A program made the position numbers and the translations under genes. Positions 43,896 through 55,639 of a stretch of DNA of 64,000 nucleotides are shown one piece after another. The stretch lies in NCBI RefSeq assembly GCF_002099425.1, contig NW_018343964.1, forward strand, positions 1,226,501 through 1,290,500, in the 5' to 3' direction. This DNA comes from Phascolarctos cinereus (taxonomy: Eukaryota; Chordata; Mammalia; Diprotodontia; Phascolarctidae). Each line of letters opens with the position of its first letter. The first letter of the stretch is position 1. The notes beneath the pieces were generated by a model that worked only from the letters and a program-made list of their open reading frames with translations, was not told the origin of the DNA and made no database searches.

Positions 43896-46137
43896 GCTTC
43901 CCTCCAATCTGTTTTCCCCTGTTTATCCTACTTTCTCTCTCCTTCCACCCTGTCTATCCTCAAAAGTGTTTTGCTTCTGACTACTGCCTTCTCTAATCTG
44001 CCTTCCCTTCTATCAGCCCCCTGCCTCTTCTCTTATCCCCCTCACTATCCACTTTTCTATATGGTAAGATAGATTTCTATACCCAACTGAGTGTTATTCC
44101 CTCTTTGAATCAACTCTGTTGAGAGTAAGATTCAAGTGCTCCAACCCCCTCCTCCATCTTCCTCTCCATGGTAAAAGCTCTTTTTCACTTGTTTTCTGTG
44201 AGATAATTTACTCCATTCTACCTCTATCTTCCCCCTTCTCTTAGTGCATTCCTTTTCTCATCCCTTAAGATAGATTCCATCATAGTCAACTCACATTTGG
44301 GCCCTCGTCTGCAGACATTCCTTCTAACTGCCCTAATAATGACAATGTTCTTAGGAGTTCCAAGCAGCATCTTCCTATGTATGAATGTTTACCCTTATTG
44401 AATCCCTTATGATTTCTCTTTCCTGTTTACCTTTTTTTATGGTTCTCTTGAGTCTGGTGTTTGAAAGTCATTTTTCTATTCAACTGTGGTCTTTCCATCA
44501 GCAATGCTTGAAAGTCTTCTATTTCATTAAGGATCCATTTTTCCCTAGAAGGATTATAGTCAGTTTTGCTGGGTAGATGATTGTTGGTTGTAATCCTAGC
44601 TCCTTTAACTTCTAGAATATCATATCCCAAGCCTTCTGATCCTTTAACATCGTAGCTGCTAAATCTAGGATTATCTTAACGGTGGCTCTATGATACTTGA
44701 ATTGTTCCTTTTTGGCTGTTTGCAATATTTTCTCCTTGACCTGGGAGCTCTAGAATTTGGCTATATTATTACTGGGAATTCTTATTTTGCAATCTCTTTC
44801 AGGAAGTGATCAAGGGAATTTTTTCAATTTCTATTTTATACTTTGTTTCTAAAATATTACGACAGTTTTCCTTGAAAATTTCTTGAAAGATGCCTAGGTT
44901 CATTTTGGTGTTTTTTTTTTTTAACATGGCTTTTAGGTAGTCCAATAATTATTAGATTATCTTTCCTGCATCCAGTTTCTGTTCAGTTGTTTGCTTGTTT
45001 GTTTGTTTTTCCAATAAGATATTTCACTTTTCCTTATTTATTTTTTCCACTCTTTTGATTTTGTTTTATTGTTCCTTGATGTCCCATGGAGTCATTGGCA
45101 TCCAATAGACCAATTCTAATTTTTAAGGAAGCATTTTCTTCAGTGAACTTTTGTACCTTTTTTTAAATATAAATTTATTTATTTTTAGTTTTCAACATTT
45201 ACTTGCACAAGATTTTGAGTTCCAAATTTTCACCCCATCTCACCCCTCCTCCCACCCCAAGATGGCATGAATTCTGAATACCCTTTTCCTAATCTGCCCT
45301 CTCTTCTATCTCTCCCGCCTTTCTCTTATCCCCTTCCCCTTCTATTTTCCTGTAGGACGGGATAGACTTCTCTACCCCATTTCCTGTATTTCTTATTTCC
45401 CAGTTGCATGTGAATTTTTTTTTAAACATGTTTTTTTTAAAACTTTGGGCTCCAAATTTTCTCACTTCCTCCCTCCCCACCCACCCTCACTGAAAAGGCA
45501 AGCAACTCAATATAGGTTACACATGTGCATTTATGCAAAACACTTCCATAGTAGACATGTTGTAAAAAACTAACTCTATTTCCCTTAATCCTATCCTGCC
45601 CCCTCATTTATTTTATTCTTTCTTTTGACCCTGTCCCTTCTCAGAAGTATTTGCTTCTGATTACCCTCTTTCCCAATCTGCCCTCCTCTCTATCATCCCC
45701 CTGTTCTCTTGTCCCCTTCCCCCCCTCCCCCATTTTCCTGTAGTGTAAGACAGATTTCCATACCCAATTGAATGTGTGTTATTCCTCCTTAAGCCAAATC
45801 TTATGAGAATAAGATTCACTCATTCTCTCTCACCTTCTCTTGTTTCTCCTCCAAAGTAAGAGCCTTTTCTTTTCTGTTTTTTTGTGAGATACTTTATCAT
45901 GTTCTACCTCTCCCTTTCTTCTTCTCCTACTATATTCTTCCCCTATTCCTTCATTTTATTCACCAGATATGATCCCTTAATCTTCAACTCACCCCGTTCC
46001 CTCTATCTATCAATCTATCTATCTACCTACATATAATTTTCCCCCTCCAACTACCCTAATACTGACAAAGGTCTCATGAGTCATAAATATCATCTTTCCA
46101 TGCAGGAATGTGAACAGTTCAACCTTAATAAGCCTCT

Positions 46138-47245
46138 TATGATTTCTCTTTCCTGTTTACCTCTTCATGTTGCACTTGAGTCTTGTGTTTGAAAGTCAAA
46201 TTTTCTATTCAGCTCTGGTCTTTTCATCAAGAATGCTTGAAGGTCCTCTATTTTGCTAAATAACCATTATTTCCCCTGAAGGATTACACACAGTTTTGCT
46301 GGGTAGGTGATTTTGGTTGTAATCCTAACTCCTTTGCCTTCCAGAATATTATATTCCATGCCCTGCGGTCCTTTAATGTAGAAGTTGCTAAATCTTGTGT
46401 TATCCTGATTGTGTTTCCACAGCACTTGAATTGTTTCTTTATGGCAGCTTGTAATATTTTCTCCTTGACCTGGGAACTCTGGAATTTGGCTACAATATTC
46501 CTAGGAGTTTTCCTTTGGGGATCTCTTTCAAGATGTGATCTGTGGATTCTTTCCATTTCTATTTTGCCCTCTGGTTCTAAAATATCAGGGCAGTTTTCCT
46601 AGATAATTTCTTGAAAGATGATGTCTAGGCTCTTTTTTTGATCATGGCTTTCAGATAGTCCAATAATTTTTAAATTCTCTCTCCTGGATCTATTTTCCAG
46701 GTCAGTTGTTTTTCCAATGAGATATTTCACATTGCTTTCTAATGTTTTATCTTTTGGATTTGTTTTACAGTGTCTTGATTTCTCATAAAGTCACTAGCTT
46801 CCAATTGCTCTATTCTAATTTTTAAGGAAGTATTTTCTTCAGTAATCTTTTGGACTTCCTTTTCCATTTGGCCAATTTTTCTTTTTAGGGCATTCTTCTC
46901 CTCATTGGCTTTTTGGACCTCTTTTCCATTTGGGTTGGGCTATTTTTAAAGGTGTTATTTTCTTCAGTATTTTTTGGGGGTCTCCTTTAGCAAGCTGTTG
47001 ACTTGTTTTTCATGATTTTCTTTCATCACTGTCATTTCTCTTCCCAGTTTTTCCTCTACTTCTCTTACTTGCTTCTCAAAATCCTTTTTGAGCTCTTTCA
47101 AGGTCTGGGACTGATTCATATTTTTCTTGGAGGCTTTGGATGTAGGTGCTTTGACTTTGTTGTCTTGTTCTGCTTGTATATTTTGATCTTCTTTGTCACC
47201 AAAGTAAGATAATATAGTCTGATTCTTTTTGTGCTGCTTTCTCAT
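46138..47245 (-). pseudogene. ORF1: LINE-1 ORF1, HAL1 copy D, broken
   Basis: Met-codon at 47245-47243. The first about 85 codons are open (HKKNQTILSYFGDKEDQN, SKASKKNMNQSQ, FEKQVREVEEKLGREM). The coiled-coil and RRM parts follow in other frames, then ERIHRSHLERDPQRKTPRNIVAKF and the C-terminal domain (46556-46284: IRITQDLATSTLKDRRAWNIIF). About three to four frame breaks. Confidence 0.9.
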
Positions 47246-47509
47246 GATCCCAGCCAATTACTTGAGTTTTAAACTCTTTGTTAAGGTAAGAGTCTGCTTC
47301 CAATGTGAAGAATGTACTGTCCCAAGCTTCAGGGGTTTGAACAGCTGCTTTCAGAGATACTTCTAGGGACCTGTAAATTTTCAGTTCTTCCAAGGTGGTA
47401 TGATAAAGGGTGAGGTATTTATTCCTTTCCTGGCCTGTGCTCTGGTGTATTAGTGACCACAAGCACTCCTTTCTCTCCTGGAACTGTGAAGAAGGTTTTC
47501 TCACACTGC

Positions 47510-47723
47510 CACTACAAGCCCCACAACAGCAGCACTCCTCCTCACCCCAGGACCACCACCCAGCACTGTGACTCAGAGCCAAGCATGGGCAAAGCAAGAG
47601 ATTCCTGCCTCAGCACTGCCAAATAGATCCCTGAAATCCCCCTCTGATCAGCAACTCAATTCCCCCTCAGTCTGTGGGCCAAAAGCTCAAGATGCAGCCA
47701 ACACCCCAGCACCCACACTCTGA
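47510..47723 (+). other. Antisense open frame in HAL1 5'UTR (ORF0-like), copy D
   Basis: In the frame equivalent to copies A-C and E, codons read TATTSP, LLLTPGPPP, TVTQSQAWAKQEIPASAL, RSLKSPSDQQLNSPSVCGPKAQDAA and stop at about 47723. No stop lies between. The upstream start region is decayed, so it is shorter here. Confidence 0.4.
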
Positions 47724-48502
47724 GCTCTGTGCTCTGGAGCTAGCTCTGACCTAGCTCCTCTCTCACCGCAGAAACAGACTTTTCCCCACTGACTTTCTAA
47801 GTTGTCTTTGGTGTTTGTGGGTTCAGAGGTCTGGAAGCCACCACAGTTGTCTGAGATTCAGTCCTCTGAGGCCTGCTCCAGGTTTGCTGCGGCCTGCATG
47901 CCCATGCCACACTGAGCTCCTCTACCTGCCCAGCACGATATACCTGTCTGGTCAACCATCCAAGTTGTCTTGGTCTGGAAATTTGCTTCACTCAGTCTTT
48001 TTTGGGTTCTGCTGCTTTAGAATTTGTTTAGAGCCCTTTTTATAGGTATTTGGAGGGGTTTGGGGGAGAGCTCAAGCAAGTCACTTCTTTCAGTCCGCCA
48101 TCTTGGCTCCGCCTCTGTACCTCCTTTTCCATTTGACCAATTCATTTTCTTAATGATTTCTTCTTTTTGGTGGATTTTTGTGCCTCATTTACCATTTAAC
48201 TTACTCTATTTTTTAAGGTGTGATTTTCTTCAGTATTTTTTCTGCCTCTTTTACCAAGCTGTTGACACTCTTTTCACGATTTTCTTGCATCACTCTCATT
48301 ACTTTTTCCAATTTTTCCTCTACCTCTTATTTTATTTTTGGAATCCTTGTTGAGCTTTTTTTTCCCAGGAATTCCTTTTGGGCCTCAGACAAATTCACAT
48401 TTTTCTTTGGAGGCTTTGGGTATGGTAGTTTTGACTTTGCTGTCTTCTGAGTTTGTGCTTTGATCTTCCCTGTCATCCTAATAACTTTCTATGGTCAGGT
48501 GT

Positions 48503-48504
48503 TT

Positions 48505-48546
<42 letters not shown>
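48503..48546. repeat. (TTG)n microsatellite
   Basis: About 13 ttg units in the old L1 ORF1 N-terminal region. Confidence 0.95.
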
Positions 48547-49037
48547 GCTCATTTTCCCAGCCTATTTATTGACTTTTAACTTGATGTTCCAGTTGGTTGT
48601 GCTCTTACAGTGAAAGGGACATTGTCCCAAGCTTCAGGTTTTTTGTGTATCTCTTTTCAGTGCTAGTTGGGGGGGGGGGATGTTGGAGGAGTCTGTAACT
48701 TTTCAGTCCTTCCAAAGTGGAATGAACTAAGATGAGGTGTGTTTACTACATTGCTGGACTGCTCTAATCTGAGTGGCCAGAAGCATACTTTTCCACCTTG
48801 GAATGGTGACCAGGGTCCCCATTCCCTATAGCCTCATGTTCTGGTATGCTAGTGCTTCTTCTTCTTTACCTGAGACTATGACCTGGATCTGAGTACAGGC
48901 CAGGCAACAGAGTGCTACAACTAATACCAGTAAAGGGACCCCTATAATCCCCTTCTGACCAGTTGTCCCACCCCCTTACCATCTGTGGGCTCAGAGCTTC
49001 AGAAGCTACCACTGCAGCTGCTGATTCAGTCACCTAC

Positions 49038-49040
49038 ATA

Positions 49041-49082
<42 letters not shown>
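49038..49082. repeat. (CA)n microsatellite
   Basis: About 21 ca units within the old L1 5'UTR. Confidence 0.95.
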
Positions 49083-49374
49083 ACGTACATACACACAATA
49101 CACACACAGCCTGCTGCTGCTTTGCTGTATCATGGGCTGTACTGGTATAATCTGTGCTGGCTAGTGTTCCACTCTCACCCTGGTGCAACACACCTTTCCT
49201 GATGACCTTCTAAGTTGTCTTGTGCTGGTAAAGTCACTTCCCCTGTCTTTTTCGGGTTCTGCTGCCCTAGAATTCATCTTGAGGTATTATTTAAAGTTTT
49301 TAGGGGAATTTGGGGAGAACTCAGGCTCATCTCTGCCTTTTCTCTGCCACCTCGGCCATGCCCCTCTTCCTTGA

Positions 49375-49745
49375 TAGTCTTTGAACAAGACACTTTATCT
49401 CCTGTCTCTGGTCAGTTTCACTGGCTGCCCCTCATCCCTCCTCATGTCTGATTCCTGGCTTCCTAAAAATCTCAGCTAAATAATCATCATTTGCAAGAAT
49501 TCTTCCCAGACCCCTTATTGCTAAGTCTCTTTCCTCTGCTGAATATTGATAAATTATCCTGTACATGTCTGTATATATCTTGCTTGTACATTGTTTTATA
49601 GGTTATCTTCCCCTTTAGACTGTAAGTTTCTTGAAAATGGGACACTCTTTTTTTCCCTTTCTTTGTATCCCCAACATTTAGCACATTGCCTGTAGTAGTA
49701 TGCTTCATAGTAGGGGCTTCAATACAAGCTTGTCCACTAACTATA
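49375..49745 (+). repeat. L2 3' end, right half of the split element
   Basis: 'ctttgaacaagacactttatc', 'ttcactggctgcccctcatc', 'gaattcttcccagaccccttat', 'agactgtaagtttcttgaaaa' and 'cattgcctgtagtagtatgc' complete the L2 begun at 42770. Confidence 0.85.
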
Positions 49746-50029
49746 CTATTTCTTTAAAAAGCATTGCTTTAGAAGATGGCAGAGTAAAAACAGTGACTTG
49801 CTTGAGCTCTTCCCCAAACCCTTCCAAATACCTGTAAAAATGGCTCTAAACAAATTCTAGAGCAGCAGAACCAACAAAAAGACAGAGTGAAACAAATTTC
49901 CAGCCCAAGACAACCTACATGGTTGATTGGAAAGGTCTATTGCACCAGAGGAGAGAAGCACAGTTCAGCATGGATCCACAGGCAAAGAACAGGCCTCAGT
50001 GAACTTGGAGCAAGCCTCAGGGGACTGAA

Positions 50030-50305
50030 TCACAGGCAGCTGTGGTGGTTTCCAGACTTCTCAACCCACAAATGCCAAAGACAACTTAGAAGGTTAGTAG
50101 GAAAGGTTTGTTGTAACCAAGGTGAGAGAGAATCTTGGTCCCAGCTCCAGTGCTGGCACAGCCCTAGGGCTGTGACTGCTTCCAGAGTATTTGGCCCACA
50201 GACTGAAGGAGAATTGAGTGGCTGATCAGAGGGAGATTGCAGGGATCTCTTTGCTGGAATTGAAGCAGGATTCTCTTGTTTTGCCCATGCTTGGATCTGG
50301 GTCAC
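50030..50305 (-). other. Antisense open frame in HAL1 5'UTR (ORF0-like), copy F
   Basis: 91-codon frame with TQIQAWAKQENPAS, AKRSLQSPSDQPLNSPSVCGP, in the same place and frame as in the other copies, with a copy-specific C-terminus. Confidence 0.35.
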
Positions 50306-50629
50306 AATTCTGGGTGGCTGTCCTGGAGTGAGGAAAAGTGCTGGTGAGGTAGAGCTTGTAGTGGATGTTCAGAGAGAATCATCCTCACAGTAGCAGTGTA
50401 GAAAAGAGTGCTTGTGGTCACTCATAGACCAGAACACAGGCCAGGACAGGAGTAAACAACTCGATCTTGATCATATTACCTTGGAAGTACTGAAAATGTA
50501 CAAGTCTCTAGAAGTATCTCTGAAAACAGCAGCACAAAACCCCTGAAGCTGTGGACTGTACATTCTCCACACTGGAAGCAGACACCTACCTTAACAAACA
50601 GTTGAAAATTCAAGTAATTGGCTGGGAAC

Positions 50630-51264
50630 ATGAGCAAACAGTGCAAAAAGAGTCAGACCATAGAATCTTTTTTGGTGACAAAGAAGATCAAAACATATAA
50701 ACAGAAGACAACAAAGTCCTACATCCAAAACCTCCAAGAAAAATATGAATCAGTCCCAGGCCATGGAACAGTTCAAAAAGGATTTTGAGAAGCAAGTAAG
50801 AGAAGTAGAGGAAAAACTGGGAAAAGAAATGACAGTGATATAAGAAAATCATGAAAAACAAGTCAACAGTTTCCCACAGGAGACCAACAAATGCTGAAGA
50901 AAATAACATCTTAAAAAATAGCCTAACCCAAATGGCAAAAGAGGTCCAAAAAAACAGTGAGGAGAAGAATGCCCTAAAGAGAAAAACTGGCCAAATGGAA
51001 AAGGAAATCCAAAAGCTCACTGAAAAAAAAAAACTTCCTTAAAAACTAGAATGGAGCAAATGGAAGGTAGTGACTTTATGAGAAATCAAGACATTGTAAA
51101 ACAAAACCAAAAGAATGAAAAAATAGAAGATAATGTGAAATATCTGACTGGAAAAACAAGTGACCTGGAAAATAGATTGAGGAGAGAGAATTTTAAAATT
51201 ATTGGACTACCTGAAAGCCATGATAAAAAATAATAACCAAGAAATCATCTTTTGAGAAATTATC
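50630..51264 (+). pseudogene. ORF1: LINE-1 ORF1, HAL1 copy F, first part
   Basis: ATG at 50630. Contains the NQSQAMEQFKKDFEKQ region, coiled-coil (50851-51042: EKNALKRKTGQMEKEIQKLTE) and RRM start (51051-51233: NRLRRENFKIIGLPESHD), in broken frames. It is cut at 51264 by an L1 insertion, and the remainder lies at 52436-52903. Confidence 0.88.
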
Positions 51265-52435
51265 TCATATGAAAAAATATTCTAAATCATTATTGATTAG
51301 AGAAATGCAAATCAAAACAACTCTGAGGTACCACATCACACCTATCAGATTGGCCAACATGACAAAGAAAGAAAACTATAAATGTTGGAGAAGATGTGGG
51401 AAAATTGGAACACTAATGCGTTGTTGGTGGAGTTGTGAAATGATCCAACCATTTTGGAGAACAATTTGGAACTACGCCAAAAAGGCTATAAAAATGTGTA
51501 TACCCTTTGATCCAGCAATAGCACTTCTGGGGCTATATCCCAAAGAGATCATACAAATGGGAAAAGGACCCACATGTATAAAAATATTTATAGTAGCTCT
51601 TTTTGTGGTGGCAAAGAATTGGAAATTGAGAGGATTCCCATCAATTGGGGAATGGCTGAGCAAGTTGTGGTATATGAATGTGATGGAATACTATTGTGCT
51701 ATAAGAAATGATGAACAGGTTGACTTCAGAAAAACCTGTAAAGACTTGTACGGTCTGATGCTGAATGAAGTGAGCAGAACCAAGAGATCTTTGTACACAA
51801 TAACAGCTACATTGTACGATGACTAATATTGATAAATTTAACCCTTCTCAGCATTACAAGGATCTAAGACATTTCCAGAGGCCTTGTGATGGAAATGCTA
51901 TCCACATCCAAAGAAAGATCTATTGAAGTTGAATCGCTATCATTTTTTTCTCTTCTGTTGAGTTTTGTTTCCTCTTTCTGGTGGTTCCTCCTGTTGGTTT
52001 TAATTTTTACTTACAACATTACTAATGTGAAAATATGTTTAATAGGAATGTAAATGTATAGCCTATATCAGACTGTGTGCCGTGTTGGGGAAGGTGGTAA
52101 GGAGGAAGGAGGAGAAAAATTTTAAACTCAAAAGCACATGGAAGTGATTGTTGATAAATCAAAATAAATTAATAAAATTTTAAAAAAAAAAGAAAATACA
52201 TCCAGGGCAGGCTATCAAGGTATTGAACACATAAGTCATTTTATTTCTACAATAAAGAACAGATCAAAGACTTGTAGCCTAGTTTATGGAGAGTAAAGAG
52301 AATTTCTCTATTCTTTCAGTGAGTCAATATCTTCCCATAGGAATCTAAACAATGATTCAGACTTCCCTTCAAGAGGAAAAAACTCAGAGTTCAGCAGAGT
52401 CGGGCAACATACAAAAAAAAAGAAAAGAAATTATC
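51255..52435 (+). mobile_element. 5'-truncated LINE-1 with probable 3' transduction, inserted in HAL1 ORF1
   Basis: 51265-52190 is the ORF2 C-terminus, 3'UTR and an A-rich end (aaaattttaaaaaaaaaag). Then 52200-52410 is about 215 bp of unrelated sequence, followed by a second poly-A (52413-52425). The 10-bp agaaattatc is present at 51255-51264 and 52426-52435, and HAL1 ORF1 reads on across the site. Tail + foreign sequence + tail + duplication is the signature of L1 3' transduction. Confidence 0.82.
51269..51826 (+). pseudogene. ORF2: LINE-1 ORF2 C-terminal fragment (185 codons, open)
   Basis: An unbroken frame covers the end of L1 ORF2p: KSLLIREMQIKTTLRYHITP, the Cys-rich CWRRCGKIGTLMRCWWSC motif (nucleic-acid-binding C-terminal segment), IPFDPAIALLGLYPKE, FIVALFVVAKNWKLR, LWYMNVMEYYCAIRNDEQ, and the end SRTKRSLYTITATLYDD. 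Truncated before the polymerase, so it has no enzymatic activity. The lack of stops suggests a fairly recent insertion. Confidence 0.95.
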
Positions 52436-52903
52436 AAGGAAAACTGCCGTGATATTCTAGAGCCAGAGGGCAAAATAGAAATTGAAAGACTCTACTGATC
52501 ACCTCCTGAAAGAGGTCCCCAAAGGAAAACTCCTAGGAATGTTGTAGCCAAATTCCAGAGTTCCCTGGTCAAGGAGAAAATATTGCAAGCAGCCAGAAAC
52601 AAACAATTCAAGTATTGTGGAAACACAAACAGGATAACACAAGATTTAGCAGCTTCTACATTAAGGGATCAGAGGGCTTGGAATATAATATTCTGGAGGG
52701 CAAAGGAGACAGGATTACATCCAAAAATCACCTACCCAGCAAAACTGAGTATAATCCTTCAGGGGGAAAAAAATGGTCATTCAGTGAAATAGAGGACTTT
52801 CAAGCATTCTTGATGAAAAGACCAGAGCTGAATAGAAAATTTGACTTTCAAATACAAGACTCAAGAGAAGCATGAAGAGGTAAACAGGAAAGAGAAATCA
52901 TAA
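52436..52903 (+). pseudogene. ORF1: LINE-1 ORF1, HAL1 copy F, second part
   Basis: Continues at the RRM (NCRDILEPEGKIEIERL), then the C-terminal domain in broken frames: KQFKYCGNTNRITQDLAAS, RAWNIIFWRAKE and ITYPAKLSIILQG (52583-52792), ending near 52903. Confidence 0.88.
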
Positions 52904-53002
52904 GGGATTTATGAAGGTTGAACTGTTTACATTCCTAAATGTAAAGATGAGATTTGTGACTCATGAGACCTTTGTCAGTATTAGGGTAGTTGGAGGGAAA
53001 AA

Positions 53003-53115
<113 letters not shown>

Positions 53116-53691
53116 GCACAGGGTGAGTTGAAGATGAAGGGGTGATATCTGAAGAACAAAATTAAGGGGTGAGAAAGGATTATACTGGGAGAAGGAGAAA
53201 GGGAGATGCAGAATGGGGTAAATTATCTCACATAAAACAGACAAGAAAAGGCTTTTACAGTGGAGGGGAAGGTGGGGGGATATGAGAGAGAATGAGTTAA
53301 TCTTCTCATCAAATTTGGCTTAAGGAGGATATAACATACACACTCAGTTGGGTATAGAAAGCTATCTTACTCTACAGGAAAACAGGGGTGAAGGGGATAA
53401 GAGGGGTAAAGATAGAGGGGCAGGCAGAGAGGGGCTAATCAGAAGCAAATGCTTCTGAGGAGGGATAGGGTCAAAAGAGAGAATAGAATAAACAGGGGGT
53501 GGGATAGGATGAAGGGAAACATAGTTGGTTTTCACAACATGACTACTGTGGAAGTGTTTTGCAATTTTGCATGACTACACATGTGTAACCTGTATCTAGT
53601 TGCTTGCCTTCTCAATGAGGGTTGGTGGGGAATGAGGAAGGGAGAAAATGTGGAAGCCAAAGTTCTAAAAACAAATGTTAAAAAAAATTTT

Positions 53692-53828
53692 ATGAGGATC
53701 TGAGTTCAAATCTGGCCTCAGATAATTGACTCTTCCTAGCTGTGTGACCATGGGAAGTCACTTAACCCCAGACTGCCTCAGCAAAAAATAAACAAATAAA
53801 TTAATGAATGAATGAATAAATAAATAAA
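53692..53828 (+). mobile_element. tRNA-derived SINE inserted between HAL1 3' ends
   Basis: 'gaggatctgagttcaaatctg', 'agctgtgtgaccatgggaag' and 'cacttaaccccagactgcctc' with an aata/aatg-rich tail. 5'-truncated. Confidence 0.88.
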
Positions 53829-54519
53829 ACAAAAGTAGTTTTTACATAAGATATACAGGCAATGGGGCGTAGAAATCTATCCTGCCTTACATAAAATAGG
53901 AGGGAAAGGGAATAAGAGAAGTGGGGGGGGGATAGAAGAGAGGGCAGATTAGGGTATGGGGTCTTCAGAATGCACATCATCTTGAAGTGGGGGAGAGATG
54001 AGATGGAGAGAAAGTTTGGAACTCAAAATCTTGTGGAAGTGAATGTTGAAAACTAAAAACAAATAAATCAATAAAAAAAAAGTACAGCAATAGTCAGATG
54101 ATCAGCTGTGAATAACTTAGCAATTCTCAACAACACAAATATCCAAGACAACTCTGAAAGGCTTTTGATGAAAAATGCTATCCATCCCCAGAGGCAGAAC
54201 TGATGGTGTCTGAATACAGACTAAAGCATACTTTTTTTGATTTATTTTTCTTGAGGTTCTATTTATTTGTTTGGTTGGTTTTTGGTGTATGTTTTCTTTC
54301 ACAACATGACTATTATAGAAATGTTTTGTATGACTTCACATGTATAACTTATATTGAATTGCTTGCCTTCTCAATGAGAGGTACAGTGGGGAGGGAGGAA
54401 GGGAGATAATTTGGAACACAAAGTTTTAAGAAATATTACAAATTGTCTTTGCATGTAACTGGTAAAAATAAAGTACTAAATAAAAAAGATTGAGTTAAAA
54501 AAAGCTTTGCTTTACAGCT

Positions 54520-55058
54520 CATGCATTATAGCTTTCAGAGTGCAAACCCATAGAATACATAGAAAACACCTGAGATACAAACCCATTCAAGCCTAGACAC
54601 ATTTAGACTTCCTTATTTGAATGATTGGCTATTTGTCAGATTCCCTTCTTGAATCAATAGCTACTAATTATTTTTAAAAATGCATGATAAAACTATAACA
54701 GATTTTTAAAAGCTTGAATAATGAAAGTTTTCACTAAGATATAATTAGGCTAAAAGAAACAAAATCTTGTACATGTTAATGCACATAAATATTTCCTGAT
54801 AGAGCTGATTCTAGATCTTTTGAGGGTAGAATTCTTCAAATGTCCAAACAGTAAATCCAGTACTATGGAGCACATCAAGAATAACTGAACTGTGTAATAA
54901 TCTCTAAAATCCCTTCCTGTTTAAGTTTACAAGATTCTAAGCAGAACTGCATCAAGGCTAGACTTACAAATATTAGTCTGCTGGCCACAAGTCTCAGAAT
55001 TTTGGACCTTAGATGGGGATTACACAAAATGCTATTTGAGCTTGATTCCCTCACTTAC
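54520..55058. other. No gene recognised
   Basis: Unassigned A+T-rich sequence. Confidence 0.45.
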
Positions 55059-55060
55059 AT

Positions 55061-55063
55061 CAA

Positions 55064-55105
<42 letters not shown>

Positions 55106-55107
55106 TA
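55061..55107. repeat. (ATC)n microsatellite
   Basis: About 14 atc units. Confidence 0.95.
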
Positions 55108-55149
55108 AACTATTTTGAGGCTCCCTTGTCCAGTCTAAAGTAGATGCTT

Positions 55150-55392
55150 TAGTCAGAGTTATGTAACAGCTAACATTTGTGTAATGCTTTAAGGTTTCCA
55201 AAGCACATTACATATATCCTCTTAAGAGTCCTTTGTGATTTGAGCTGTCATTATGCTCATTGTATACCTAATGAAACTAAAGCTATCACAGGATGTGACT
55301 TTCCCAAGGTCATGGTAAGTATATGAGTCAGAAGTCAAACTCTAATCTTCCTGTATCCAAAATCACTACCGATCTTGATTCTATCTGCTAAA
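55150..55392 (-). repeat. MIR/THER-like SINE, antisense
   Basis: 'gctaacatttgtgtaatgct', 'ttccaaagcacattacatat', 'gactttcccaaggtcatgg' and 'gaagtcaaactctaatcttc' give the antisense order. Confidence 0.75.
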
Positions 55393-55639
55393 CCTTTCGT
55401 GTCAAACTCAAACTGAAACCAAGGTCAGTAAACCACACATAAGGATCCTTGTAGCCAGCATACTGACTTAGAAAACTAAAGATTAGTATTTTCTATGTTC
55501 TATAACATTTTTATTTATTTCATTAAATATTCCCCAATTCCATTTTAATCTGGTTTGAAATAATCAGTAATATTTTGTGTTTGACACCTCTGTATGAAAC
55601 CACTTAGCCTCTGTCTTTTTTTATCTTCTAACTCACACT

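Larger units (their letters stand above)
45159..48115 (-). mobile_element. HAL1-like half-LINE-1, near full length (copy D, double 3' tail)
   Basis: 5'UTR start at 48115 (reads gaggcggagccaagatgg); ORF1 remnant 47245-46138; short ctat run at 46005; purine block; first 3' end about 45600-45430; second 3' segment to 45159. Inserted in ORF1 of the older L1/HAL1; the 7-bp tgtacct at 45152-45158 and 48116-48122 fits a target duplication. Same doubled tail as copies B and C. No ORF2. Confidence 0.9.
43116..49374 (-). mobile_element. Old LINE-1/HAL1 intermediate (ORF1 plus ORF2 C-terminal piece), split by copy D
   Basis: Minus-strand order: 5'UTR and ORF1 N-terminus (49374-48123), [younger HAL1 copy D], rest of ORF1 (45151-44400), the HAL1-type purine-rich block (44380-43900), an ORF2 C-terminal piece (43895-43480), L1 3'UTR and tail (43480-43116). 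Flanking ta[t/g]tctttga (43106-43115 and 49375-49384) and a host L2 that continues on both sides indicate a single insertion. Clearly more diverged than copies A-F. Most of ORF2, including endonuclease and reverse transcriptase, is absent. Confidence 0.8.

Noticed and set aside
51269-51826. 185-codon frame as a host gene
   Set aside because: It is the C-terminus of LINE-1 ORF2, inside a truncated L1 with target duplication.
49772-52200. A simple L1 with an internal deletion from ORF1 to ORF2
   Set aside because: ORF1 resumes at 52436 after a 10-bp duplication, so the ORF2 piece is a separate L1 inserted in a HAL1.
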